Below are positions 39,768 to 48,969 of a stretch of 64,000 nt of DNA, in pieces. A program made the translations under genes and the position numbers. The notes beneath the pieces were generated by a model. That model did not search any database. It saw only the letters and a list, made by a program, of their open reading frames with translations, and was not told the DNA's origin. The first letter of the stretch is position 1, and every line of letters begins with the position of its first letter. Source of the DNA: Celerinatantimonas diazotrophica (GTDB lineage Bacteria; Pseudomonadota; Gammaproteobacteria; Enterobacterales; Celerinatantimonadaceae); NCBI RefSeq assembly GCF_004339545.1, contig NZ_SMGD01000012.1, positions 124,001 to 188,000 on the forward strand, read 5' to 3'.

Positions 39768-40723
39768 ACTCGTCCCCTAAACGCATAAAATGGAGAATGG
39801 ATACATACTGGTTCCTTAATTTGGTCGGCCAATGGAGAGAGCCATACTTCGTGAATAACAGATGATAATGCTTGAACTAAAGATTCATTATTCTCAACAG
39901 ATACGGACAGCTCATGCGAATTATTTACTTTTTCGCTCAAGGTCTTTCTTATATTACTTACGATTGTTTTGTTCGGCTTCTGGTCGCTTTTCGCCCAAAA
40001 CAGAAAGACAGGCTTGTCCCCAATGTGGTCACTAAGTCTTTCGATAAGCTGCCTCAGCTCATTTCTTGCCTGCCCCCGTTCACTACCACTCAATTTCTCT
40101 GAATCTGCAAAAATGATAAAAGCATCAGAGTTTTTTACCACCCATTGAGCACCTTCGGCTTCTTGGTTATTCTCATTCAATGACCAACTGGAGAACCATT
40201 CTCCAGGAGCATCTGTAAGCAGTACATCACGATGCTGACTGTTTGTAATATCTTTCAGAGCTAAATGAAGTATACCTGGCACTCTATCTAAACTTCGTGG
40301 GGTATGGGGAGGGAAAGAACTCAAATGATTTATATCATCAAAACGAACCCAAGATGCCAAAGATTCCCATGCTCCAAGAGTTTGTGATCCACAGAACGCT
40401 TTGTTATCAATAGAACTTCCTGCCAGGAGTTTAAGATAACTGCCAACTAAAAAGGTTGTCTTTCCTGAGTTCTCCGCACCGAGAATCCCGATCAAAATCG
40501 AACGGCCACGAGGAGTAAGTTTGATAAAGTCGTTAATGCCTAATGCACTACCTGACCAAGGGATTTTATATGCGACAGCTTCTTCATTAGCGCCGGAATT
40601 AGTTTTCGAAGGATTCTTCGGATCTGATATCCAGTTACAGCACTTTTTATGATCAGGTTCTCCCAAGGCACATGACTCACCATCAGCAGCATAACAGTTA
40701 GGGTTTGAACATGAACCAACCAT
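39764..40723 (-). CDS. Double-GTPase 2-like (DO-GTPase2) with N-terminal cysteine cluster
   Basis: 319 aa. Residues 5-29 hold five cysteines and a histidine (C5, C10, C18, H25, C28, C29), like a small zinc-binding knuckle. The GTPase core follows: P-loop GAENSGKT at 82-89, switch/Walker B LLTDAPGEW (D171, G174, E175), and guanine-type motif FWAKSDQKP (AKSD at 244-247) in place of NKxD. This is the architecture of the DO-GTPase2 family. It starts at the last base of the GASH-like gene (overlap of one base). With the DO-GTPase1-like protein it would form the regulatory GTPase pair. Confidence 0.7.
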   Translation of the reverse strand: MVGSCSNPNCYAADGESCALGEPDHKKCCNWISDPKNPSKTNSGANEEAVAYKIPWSGSALGINDFIKLTPRGRSILIGILGAENSGKTTFLVGSYLKLLAGSSIDNKAFCGSQTLGAWESLASWVRFDDINHLSSFPPHTPRSLDRVPGILHLALKDITNSQHRDVLLTDAPGEWFSSWSLNENNQEAEGAQWVVKNSDAFIIFADSEKLSGSERGQARNELRQLIERLSDHIGDKPVFLFWAKSDQKPNKTIVSNIRKTLSEKVNNSHELSVSVENNESLVQALSSVIHEVWLSPLADQIKEPVCIHSPFYAFRGRV

Positions 40724-42051
40724 TACTCCTCCTCAATAAGCCGTATTGCTTGTTCTTGCCGAAACACAGCTCTTGATAGTACAGGAACACTGATTTTGAA
40801 GTCAGAAGCGATATTTGCTCTTTTCAGTAATTCTTCTAAATCGCTTGGCTGTTCCTTCAAAACCAAGGCTACTAGGTCTCTCAGTGTAAGCATACCTTCT
40901 AAGGGAGCCGCAGAAATAGAATCGATAAATTCTTTTGGAAATATATCCTTTTTACTACTTAATAAAGCTAATAAGTCACACAAAACGATTTGGTCTTCGA
41001 ATGAGGCTTTTTCCAATTTACATACTGACTCTGAAAGCATATAGCTCACACTGGCTGGAGTTGGAATCGCAAGTCCCTCAGACAGTAAATCCCATGGCAT
41101 AGCTATAATTGCGAGTGGTAGCTCTAGTTCCCGATAACTTTGTTGAAATGATATGGAGTACAATGCTTCGCTCCACCAAAGTACATTGAGTCTGGTTATT
41201 TCAGCTTGTTGTTCAGATAAATTTGCCTTAGAAATTCTTTGTATAAATTTTCTGTGTTCGTTTAAGCTCTTTTCAATTTGTTTTGAGAAGTTTTGACTTT
41301 GATTATCCAAAACGGACGACAATTGCAGAGATAAGTTATCTAACTCATCACCAATTGCGTTAGTCATCCTTTCTGCAAAATCGCCTGCCCAGGCAGCAGC
41401 GGTAGCAGCATTTTGAGAAGGCCAATTGTTATTTGGATTTCCGCCATTTTTATTAGAGCCATCAGAATGAATATGGGAGTTACCAGCAGCATCTCCCATT
41501 TTGGGGCGTAACTTTTGCCGATTGACTTTTTCGATGTTAGACGAAACAGGCGTCCAAGATAGTTTGTCGACAGCTTGCCTTGGGGCTTTCGGGACGTCTC
41601 CCGCTGAAGTTGCCCATCGCTCGGTTTTTTCAGCAAAGTTTTTTAGTAGATTACGAACTACTGATTCTTCTTTAGATAGTCGCATTAAACAAACTGAGTC
41701 TGCGGCAGTAAGCCACAAAACGGAAGCATGTTTATCACTTTTTTCTGCTGCTTGTCTGCATGCTTCAAGCAAAATGGCTCTAAATAAATTGATTGGAGGA
41801 GAAGGGTACGCGGAACTCATTGTTTTCCACTCAGCTACCAACGCATTTTGTGCCTCCTCAATAGCGGGATCGCTAGAGTTAACATCTGGATTGATACCAG
41901 CGAGCAGTGCTGGGATGAGTTTTTTTGGAGTTTCCGTTAGCTCCGTTGCAATTTTTTGAGCTGCAACTTCTATTTTTCCAAACCTAGTTTCGTCACCATC
42001 TATATTTTCTATCAAACCAGCTGCTAATAAATGTGTAAGTATCTCTGTCAC
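40723..42051 (-). CDS. GTPase-associated helical protein (GASH-like)
   Basis: 442 aa, predicted almost entirely helical. Residues 1-160 and 240-440 are helix-rich; between them (about 195-225) lies a low-complexity Asn/Gly/Ser linker (HSDGSNKNGGNPNNNW). A helix likely to form a coiled coil follows (LDNLSLQLSSVLDNQSQNFS). No enzyme motif is visible. Position and composition fit the helical GASH domain proteins that accompany paired GTPases. It lies 25 bases after the phosphorylase-EAD gene and abuts the DO-GTPase2-like gene. It may link the GTPases to the effectors. Confidence 0.55.
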   Translation of the reverse strand: MTEILTHLLAAGLIENIDGDETRFGKIEVAAQKIATELTETPKKLIPALLAGINPDVNSSDPAIEEAQNALVAEWKTMSSAYPSPPINLFRAILLEACRQAAEKSDKHASVLWLTAADSVCLMRLSKEESVVRNLLKNFAEKTERWATSAGDVPKAPRQAVDKLSWTPVSSNIEKVNRQKLRPKMGDAAGNSHIHSDGSNKNGGNPNNNWPSQNAATAAAWAGDFAERMTNAIGDELDNLSLQLSSVLDNQSQNFSKQIEKSLNEHRKFIQRISKANLSEQQAEITRLNVLWWSEALYSISFQQSYRELELPLAIIAMPWDLLSEGLAIPTPASVSYMLSESVCKLEKASFEDQIVLCDLLALLSSKKDIFPKEFIDSISAAPLEGMLTLRDLVALVLKEQPSDLEELLKRANIASDFKISVPVLSRAVFRQEQAIRLIEEE

Positions 42052-42076
42052 TGTACCTCTCCCTGTTCCTCTTTTG

Positions 42077-43402
42077 TTAAGCTGAATGTTGATTAAGGAA
42101 GTATAAAATAACGTCGTTATTTGGTAATTCCGATGCTACTTGTGCGAGAAGTTTAGCGGGTGTAACAATGGCGCCCTGAGTAGCTTTTTGCCAAATTTTC
42201 TGCCATAAATCACGAGGACGGGGTACGTTTTCAATGTCATACGATTTTCCTCCAGCCCTTTGCCATAAGGCTCTCGCATCTCGCGGATCTGGGTATTCTT
42301 CGGCTAGAACATCGATTAGTTGGTCTATTGTAATCAGCTTTATATCAATTTCTGTCATATGGTGTTGGTTAACAACTGAAATCGCTTCTGGAAGTAAATC
42401 AATATTATCTCTGAAAAATTTAATCAGACATTGAGCTGAGGCATGAGCAGCAAATTTTCTATACCTATCATCTTTGTATTTATCACCAAAATCCGACACA
42501 GCCTTGGCTATGATTACAGGAACTTGGTTGATTTCTCCAAAGGCAGCTACAGCACTAGCTTCCATATCAACACCTAGCACTTTTCTCATATTTGAAGATA
42601 GACGAGAGAATAACCCCTCGTCTTCTACAACTTTAGCTCCTGTAGCAATGGGAGCTACATGGATAGCAAAATCAGGCGGTTTTGGTAGTTCGGATGGATA
42701 TTTTATAGATAGTTTTTGTGCTTGTGATCTACCAAGTGGTGTTAGATTTAATTCATCATCAACCCAAGATTTTTTTATTAGCCGTTCTAAGGTTTGTTGC
42801 CAGTCAGGGCATCTTTTACTGAACTCAGGGTGATGAGCAGGCAATTCAGCGTTAAGAAGCCTTATTAGAACCCAATCCTCTTGGCTTTCTAGTGGCAACG
42901 CTGGGCGAGTAACACTCCAGTGATTTAAATGGATGGAAAAATGTTGCATTCTTTGTACCCAGAGATCGGTTGGGCGATATTGCAGTGCATCTCCTTGAAA
43001 CTTTTCGTGCCCATCTTCAACCACTAACTTTCCTGCATCATATGACCAAAGCCTGTCTGCGAAAATCACATCCCCTAAGCTTACTTTATCTCTTCGCCCT
43101 CCACATATTCCGCTCATTGCTATACAGCGTACATTATTTGAGTTTATTAAAGTGCTCGCTATTGATATCGCTTGCTCTCGGCCCATGTGAGAAGCCCAAG
43201 TCGTTTGAATGATTAGAGGCCGTCCAGAGGAGGTCTGGAAAGTTGCCTCGGAAATAATTTGGCCCTTATTACTTGTCAATTGTATCCAGCCGTCAGATAT
43301 CATCCCTTCATTTACATTTAGAACCTGATCATATTCATCTTTTAAAGCACATATTATTAGTACATCGATAGATTTGGCCATTGATGTTTGTAGTGGGGGC
43401 AT
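42077..43402 (-). CDS. Nucleoside phosphorylase-family effector fused to an EAD1-like domain
   Basis: 441 aa. Residues 10-335 are a PNP/UDP phosphorylase-fold domain: VLIICALKDEYD, MSGICGGRRDKVSLGDVI (the usual M-x-G-I-x-G pocket), VDMEASAVAAFGE (VDME at 278-281) and KAVSDFGDKY (300-309). A long insert at 150-250 is unusual for simple phosphorylases. Residues about 350-441 form a compact helical domain (LIDVLAEEYPDPRDARALWQ, LPNNDVILYFL) resembling effector-associated domain 1. Such phosphorylases are predicted to cleave nucleosides or nucleotides in suicide defence. First gene of the operon; AAGGA precedes the start. Confidence 0.72.
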   Translation of the reverse strand: MPPLQTSMAKSIDVLIICALKDEYDQVLNVNEGMISDGWIQLTSNKGQIISEATFQTSSGRPLIIQTTWASHMGREQAISIASTLINSNNVRCIAMSGICGGRRDKVSLGDVIFADRLWSYDAGKLVVEDGHEKFQGDALQYRPTDLWVQRMQHFSIHLNHWSVTRPALPLESQEDWVLIRLLNAELPAHHPEFSKRCPDWQQTLERLIKKSWVDDELNLTPLGRSQAQKLSIKYPSELPKPPDFAIHVAPIATGAKVVEDEGLFSRLSSNMRKVLGVDMEASAVAAFGEINQVPVIIAKAVSDFGDKYKDDRYRKFAAHASAQCLIKFFRDNIDLLPEAISVVNQHHMTEIDIKLITIDQLIDVLAEEYPDPRDARALWQRAGGKSYDIENVPRPRDLWQKIWQKATQGAIVTPAKLLAQVASELPNNDVILYFLNQHSA

Positions 43403-44672
43403 TTATTAGCAGTCCTTTTCTTCATTAAAGCGAATGATAGTTTATCACTTATGTGTACAAGCCATTATCCATCGATTAGGCTTGGAGTCGTCTTTCTGCG
43501 AGAATCGAATTAGCTCCCCAATTTATCTTTCAGATTAGGTCATGTTAGCAAAATGAAGTAAGTCACATCGTGAACTGAACTCACAAAATGCTTGAGCCAT
43601 ATGTGTTATCTGAGATGCTGTTGAATCGATCTAATCCCTAACTTTGAATTGTCCATTTCGGAGATTTTCGGATGTATTCCCCCCAGAGTCGGAGTAATAT
43701 TTTGTTGGTGAAGTCTATGCTCCCAAGAATCTACAGCAGCCTAGTAGATGTATTAATACTATTATAGTGGCAGCCTTCTGTAGTTTTGACTACAACTTTA
43801 GTTTTTTCTATTGGCTGCATTGGTCAACAGTTCTTGCCATAACGAGACTCCGTCTTCAGTTGATCCATTTGCACCGCAAATCTACGGTTTGATAATTGGG
43901 AGTATTACTTCATAAAACCTTCTCTCTCCTTGTCTTGTTACTAGCTTAGAGAAGAATGTCATTACAATGAGCAAATTGGGGGAAAGCTTCCCCAATGTTT
44001 GAAATACCAGCTTTGAGTATGTGATTTTTAAGTCAATCTGATCCGAAATAGCGCTCTTTACGGCCACTGTCGAACAGCATTACGTCTAGGCCATTTTTAA
44101 CTGCAAATTGCCTTACAATAGTGTCAGTATGCTGTACATCTTTTTTGTATCGACAGCAGGAAGTTATCAAATGCAGGGCGGGTTTTATTACTGCCCGTAG
44201 GTCATTTAATCCATTATCAACAGAGTCCTGATATGCGTCGATTTGAACGGCTTCTCGAGCTTTGAAGTACCCTTGAGCGAACTTCGTTAATAGCAAGTTC
44301 ATTCTATCAAAGTTCATGAGAATGTGGAGCATTTTAAGGCTTTAGGTCTGAGTTCTGAGGGGGCTAAGGCTATTGAACTCTTGGATGTAGATTCCTCTAG
44401 CATTTCTATGTTCAAAGCAGTTCCTTTATAGCTATGTATGACATAAAGCGGGAGCAGAGCTTTGGATCTTGATTGTGATGCGAAAATGTCAAAAAAAATC
44501 ATGGATGGCTTCGCCACCAAGTCTAAGATTACACTCTCTTGTTAACTATAAAATTTGCTGTCATCACTGAAGTGACGCTAGCCTTTTTATTTTAAATAAA
44601 ATCAAAAGGTTATATAATTGTGTTTACTCATTTATTCACTAGCGAGTTTAAATTTCTTTTGGGTACTACTGC
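43403..44672. other. Decayed island segment without an intact gene
   Basis: About 1.27 kb between the GTPase operon and the right repeat. Several short minus-strand frames occur. The one at 44033-44332 (99 codons, MNLLLTKFAQGYFKARE near its start) overlaps another at 43882-44067 in a shifted frame. A plus-strand frame near 44317-44429 (EHFKALGLSSEGAKAIELL) also looks protein-like but ends in stops. I recognise none. The pattern suggests remnants of lost genes such as integrase or recombination functions. No recognisable integrase remains. Confidence 0.5.
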
Positions 44673-44820
44673 TTCTAGCCGTTGCAATAATCAAGACTGT
44701 TAAAACACTAATTATGACGAAACCCAGTAGAAATGCTGGTTTTTTTGTTTTTTACACTTTAAAAAAATATTAAATAGAAAAAAGTCGATTTCATACATCT
44801 TAGGACTGTAATAAAAAATC
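44673..44820 (+). repeat. Direct repeat, right copy of the ssb 3' end
   Basis: TTCTAGCCGTTGCAATAATC and the following bases repeat 35097-35246, including the terminator hairpin (AACCCAG...CTGGTTT) and the AT-rich tail ending near AATCTAAAT. A few substitutions show the copies have drifted. It defines the right boundary of the island. Confidence 0.85.
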
Positions 44821-45092
44821 TAAATATTAGAGAGTTGATTATTTAATATGCTAGTTTATTCGCTTGGTGTTTTTCATTCACCATATCCTTATTGAATAGT
44901 TAAATAAAGTAGCTACTGAATATTTTTGATTTCGTTATGGCCACTATTATTAAATATTAATAATTAAGAATCGATCTGGATTTTTATAAAAACATTTAAT
45001 TTATCTTTTGATGATAAATAATATGATGAGATCATATCAAAACTATAGTTTTAATAGTTTGACGAGTTTTGAGGCCATTGATAATGGAAAAC

Positions 45093-45132
45093 TTTATACT
45101 TTTTTTACGGGATATAAAGATTTCTTTATAGT
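45093..45132 (+). promoter_or_regulatory. KdpE-binding site and promoter of kdpFABCDE
   Basis: TTTATACTTTTTTTAC at 45093-45108 is the same core as the E. coli kdpFABC operator bound by KdpE, as I remember it. A -10-like TATAGT follows at 45127-45132. The kdpF start is 61 bases further on. The site lies in the AT-rich 374-bp gap after the right island repeat. Confidence 0.7.
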
Positions 45133-45193
45133 ATTTTAACGTCCCTGTTCAGTATGGTAGAGCGCACATTAATTCTTTATTTGGATATCAGAA

Positions 45194-45277
45194 ATGATTT
45201 GGCTTAGTGGCATTCTGGCTGTATTTCTCTTGGTTTATTTGGTGGTTAGCCTTATTTATCCGGAGAAAAACGTATGA
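45194..45277 (+). CDS. kdpF: KdpF, small subunit of the potassium pump
   Basis: 27 aa. The single hydrophobic helix SGILAVFLLVYLVVSLIYPE with a short polar tail matches KdpF, which stabilises the KdpABC complex in the membrane. The TGA stop overlaps the kdpA ATG (ATGA), coupling translation. It is just downstream of the KdpE site. Confidence 0.88.
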   Translation: MIWLSGILAVFLLVYLVVSLIYPEKNV

Positions 45278-46956
45278 ACTGGCCTCTGCTGGTCTATCCA
45301 GCTATATTCTTATTACTTGTGCTTTTGCCAGCCCCAGTGATAGGGCGATATATCTATTGGCTAATGGAACACCCCTCCTTCAAAGGTGAATCTGTTTTAT
45401 TGAAGCTGTGTGGTATTAGAGAGCACTCAGATAAAACCTGGCGAAGCTATCTCATCTCCTTGTTGCTGCTGAACTTGATTGGCTGTGTAGTGTTACTTGT
45501 AATGCTAATGTGCCAAAAGTTTTTGCCTTTTAACCCAAGTCATATACCTGGAATGTCGTTTCCGATGGCATTGAATACGGCTATTAGTTTTGTCACTAAT
45601 ACAAATTGGCAGTCATATAATGGAGCGACAGCTCTTTCTGCATTCAGTCAAATGGTTGGGTTAACTGTTCAAAATTTCCTCTCTGCAGCTTCAGGCATTG
45701 CTGTCGCAATCGTTTTATTCCGTTCATTAAAACGGCGAACGCAAGGCTGTGAGACAACATTAGGTCTGTTTGGGCAGGATTTAATCCGAATTTGTTTTGG
45801 CCTACTACTGCCGTTGTCATTCATCCTTGCACTTATTTTGGTTAGCCAAGGTGTTCCTCAGACATTTCATAGTCTGATCCAAATTCATTCCATAGATTCA
45901 TCTTCTATTCAGCACCTCACTTTAGGTCCGGTGGCTTCCCAAGAGGCGATCAAACAAATTGGCACGAATGGAGGCGGCTATTACGGCGCAAACTCGGCGT
46001 ATCCTCTTGAAAACCCGACAGCCTTTACTAATTGGTTGGAAATGATTTCTATTTTGCTCATTCCTGCCGCCTTAGTGTGCACTTATGGAGAGTATATAGG
46101 CAATCGGAAGCACAGTTTTACTATCTTAGTCTCGATGAGTGTATTGCTGGTTCTGGGGTTGGGAGTATCGCTATGGCAACAGACTGCAAATGACCCTGCA
46201 TTGCTTCACTTAAGTTCTTCATCGGGGCTTTGGGAAGGCATTGAAAGCCGGTTTGGCGTTGTGTTATCGACCATCTGGGGAACAGCGACCAGTGCTGCCT
46301 CGAATGGTTCTGTAAATGCAATGTTGGATAGTTTTTCTCCTTTTGCCGGGATGGTTGCTCTGATGAATATCCTAAGTGGAGAGGTTATTTTTGGCGGTGT
46401 TGGCTCGGGGATCTATGGGATGCTGTTATTTGTGATTCTAACCGTATTTCTATGTGGACTGATGGTGGGCCATACCCCTACATATCTGGGAAAACCTTTG
46501 TCACTTGATGTCATGAAGTGGGTGATATTAACGATGTTAATTATGCCTGTAGGAGTGCTGTTGCTAGGGGGACTGAGTATTTGTTTACCTGATATTAGTC
46601 AGGTTATAGGAGTTTCAGGGCCGCATGGATTAACTCGCTTGTTATATGCATATGCCTCAACGAGCGGTAATAATGGCTCTGCATTTGGAGGATTCAATGC
46701 CGCGAACTCTTTACAAGAATATCTCTTATCTGTAGCCATGATATTAGGGCGCTACGGCATGATGATCCCGGTGCTAATTATCGCTGGCCATTTTGTCAAC
46801 GCGAAACATATTGCAGTCGGTGCCGGAGAGTTCCCTATTCATGGACCTCTTTTTAGCTTCTTATTAATGAGTTGTATTGTTTTAATCGGAATGCTGGCTT
46901 TCCTACCGGTTCTGATTCTGGGGCCAATTGCCGAATTTCTGCAAGGAGTAATGTAA
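45274..46956 (+). CDS. kdpA: Potassium-transporting ATPase, potassium-binding subunit KdpA
   Basis: 560 aa. Four selectivity-filter regions are visible: FVTNTNWQSYNGAT, IGTNGGGYYGANSAYP, the GTATSAASNGSVN stretch and STSGNNGSAFGGF. About ten membrane helices of the superfamily of K+ transporters surround them. It admits K+ to the pump in the inner membrane. It overlaps kdpF and ends one base before kdpB. Confidence 0.96.
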   Translation: MNWPLLVYPAIFLLLVLLPAPVIGRYIYWLMEHPSFKGESVLLKLCGIREHSDKTWRSYLISLLLLNLIGCVVLLVMLMCQKFLPFNPSHIPGMSFPMALNTAISFVTNTNWQSYNGATALSAFSQMVGLTVQNFLSAASGIAVAIVLFRSLKRRTQGCETTLGLFGQDLIRICFGLLLPLSFILALILVSQGVPQTFHSLIQIHSIDSSSIQHLTLGPVASQEAIKQIGTNGGGYYGANSAYPLENPTAFTNWLEMISILLIPAALVCTYGEYIGNRKHSFTILVSMSVLLVLGLGVSLWQQTANDPALLHLSSSSGLWEGIESRFGVVLSTIWGTATSAASNGSVNAMLDSFSPFAGMVALMNILSGEVIFGGVGSGIYGMLLFVILTVFLCGLMVGHTPTYLGKPLSLDVMKWVILTMLIMPVGVLLLGGLSICLPDISQVIGVSGPHGLTRLLYAYASTSGNNGSAFGGFNAANSLQEYLLSVAMILGRYGMMIPVLIIAGHFVNAKHIAVGAGEFPIHGPLFSFLLMSCIVLIGMLAFLPVLILGPIAEFLQGVM

Positions 46957-46957
46957 C

Positions 46958-48958
46958 ATGAACTCAACCATTTATATCGATTCCACCCTAGAAGCTATTA
47001 AACGGTTTAATCCAAAGTGTTTGATCCGCTCACCTATTCTATTTTCCATTTGGGTCGCTGCTGTATTGAGTTCTCTTCAATCGATTGTTGGTTCGCAGTT
47101 AGTTGGGGCCTCGATTAGCTGGCAATTAACTGGATGGCTCTGGTTGACACTTTTTTTTGCAAATATTGCTGAAACCTTAGCGGAGGGGCGGGGAAAGGCT
47201 CGAGCTGATAGCCTTAAATCAGGTCATGAGGGGTTAACTGCGTGCCGGGTGCAAAATATTGCAGACCGTTGCGGTGAAATGTGCGCGGCTAGCGCATTGA
47301 GAGCAGGCGATATAGTGCTTGTTAAGGCTGGAGAAACAATCCCGGCTGATGGAGAGGTTATTCAGGGTATTGCATCAGTAAATGAAGCGGCTATTACAGG
47401 GGAATCTGCTCCCGTGATTCGCGAGTCCGGTACAGACCGCAGTGGCGTAACTGGAGGGACAACTGTCATGTCAGATGAGGTGTATGTCAAGATCACTCAG
47501 GACCCCGGGGCCGGAACCTTAAATCGAATGATTGGTTTAGTTGAAGGTGCACGTCGCCAAAAAACTCCTAATGAATTAGCGCTAAATACACTGCTCGTTG
47601 GGCTAACACTGATTTTTTTGCTGGTTGTGATGAGTTTGCCGTTATTCCTTAGCTATAGTCATGCTCACGTGCCAACTATTTATTTGACAGCCTTGTTTAT
47701 TACGTTAATTCCAACAACCATCGGTGGATTATTGTCTGCGATTGGCATTGCTGGAATGGATAGATTGATTCGACTCAATGTGGTTGCAAAGTCAGGAAGA
47801 GCGGTCGAGGCAGCTGGTGACATACAAACATTGTTATTAGATAAAACCGGAACGATTACATATGGTAATCGTATTGCTGAACGACTGATTAGTGCTCCTG
47901 GAGTCGACCGAACACTATTGGCTAAGGCCGCTATATTAGCTTCTCTTGGGGATAATACCCCGGAGGGCAAATCATTATTGAAATTGGCAAAAACCTATGG
48001 CGCGGTTGAACAACGCCAACCCGATGATGAAGTTATAGAGTTTAGCGCGCAAACTCGATTGAGTGGTCTTAATCGAGCTCTTATTCAATATCGCAAAGGC
48101 GCTGTTGATGCGATCTTGGCTCATGCCAAACTTAAAAAGGAAGATTTACCTCAAATTCTTACTGAATCTGTTGAGCAAATATCGAAACAAGGGGGAACAC
48201 CATTACTGATTAGTCAGCAGGAGCAGATTCTCGGTGTTGTTCACTTAAAAGATGTCATCAAAGAAGGGATTCGTGAGCGCTTTGAAGCGATGCGCAAATT
48301 GGGGATCCGAACCGTGATGGTGACAGGAGATAACCCACTGACTGCGGCTGCGATTGCTGCTGAGGCTGGGGTAGATGATTTTGTCGCAGAAGCAACTCCC
48401 GAGAAGAAACTTGAGTATATTCGAGCAGAACAGGCAAAAGGCAACTTAGTTGCTATGTGTGGTGATGGGGCCAACGATGCGCCTGCATTGGCCCAGGCAG
48501 ATGTCGGAATGGCTATGAATGAAGGGACTCAAGCTGCGAAGGAAGCAGGTAATCTCATTGATCTTGATTCAAATCCAACTAAGCTGCTGGATGTCGTTAA
48601 AGTGGGCAAACAACTACTGATTACGCGAGGCTCCCTTACGACATTTTCCATTGCCAATGATGTGGCTAAATATTTCGCTATTCTTCCCGCATTATTTGTC
48701 ACGGCATATCCGCAGCTCAGTATTTTGAATGTTATGCACTTGAGTAGTCCTGAGAGCGCTATCTTATCAGCCATTATTTTCAATGCCTTAATCATTATTG
48801 GATTGATTCCGCTGGCCCTAAAAGGGGTCAATATCAATCATTCTGTGACTGGTTTATTACGTCGAAACCTATTGGTATTTGGCGGGGGCGGGCTGATAGT
48901 TCCTTTTATTGGGATCAAACTGATTGATTTGGTGATCCACGCAGCAGGTTTGGCTTGA
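46958..48958 (+). CDS. kdpB: Potassium-transporting ATPase, ATP-binding subunit KdpB
   Basis: 666 aa. P-type ATPase motifs: phosphorylated Asp in LLLDKTGTITYGNR, actuator ITGESAPVIRESG, and hinge MCGDGANDAPALAQADVGMA. Transmembrane helices flank the three cytoplasmic domains. It hydrolyses ATP to drive high-affinity K+ import. kdpC begins 12 bases after the end. Confidence 0.97.
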   Translation: MNSTIYIDSTLEAIKRFNPKCLIRSPILFSIWVAAVLSSLQSIVGSQLVGASISWQLTGWLWLTLFFANIAETLAEGRGKARADSLKSGHEGLTACRVQNIADRCGEMCAASALRAGDIVLVKAGETIPADGEVIQGIASVNEAAITGESAPVIRESGTDRSGVTGGTTVMSDEVYVKITQDPGAGTLNRMIGLVEGARRQKTPNELALNTLLVGLTLIFLLVVMSLPLFLSYSHAHVPTIYLTALFITLIPTTIGGLLSAIGIAGMDRLIRLNVVAKSGRAVEAAGDIQTLLLDKTGTITYGNRIAERLISAPGVDRTLLAKAAILASLGDNTPEGKSLLKLAKTYGAVEQRQPDDEVIEFSAQTRLSGLNRALIQYRKGAVDAILAHAKLKKEDLPQILTESVEQISKQGGTPLLISQQEQILGVVHLKDVIKEGIRERFEAMRKLGIRTVMVTGDNPLTAAAIAAEAGVDDFVAEATPEKKLEYIRAEQAKGNLVAMCGDGANDAPALAQADVGMAMNEGTQAAKEAGNLIDLDSNPTKLLDVVKVGKQLLITRGSLTTFSIANDVAKYFAILPALFVTAYPQLSILNVMHLSSPESAILSAIIFNALIIIGLIPLALKGVNINHSVTGLLRRNLLVFGGGGLIVPFIGIKLIDLVIHAAGLA

Positions 48959-48969
48959 GGAGAATACTT

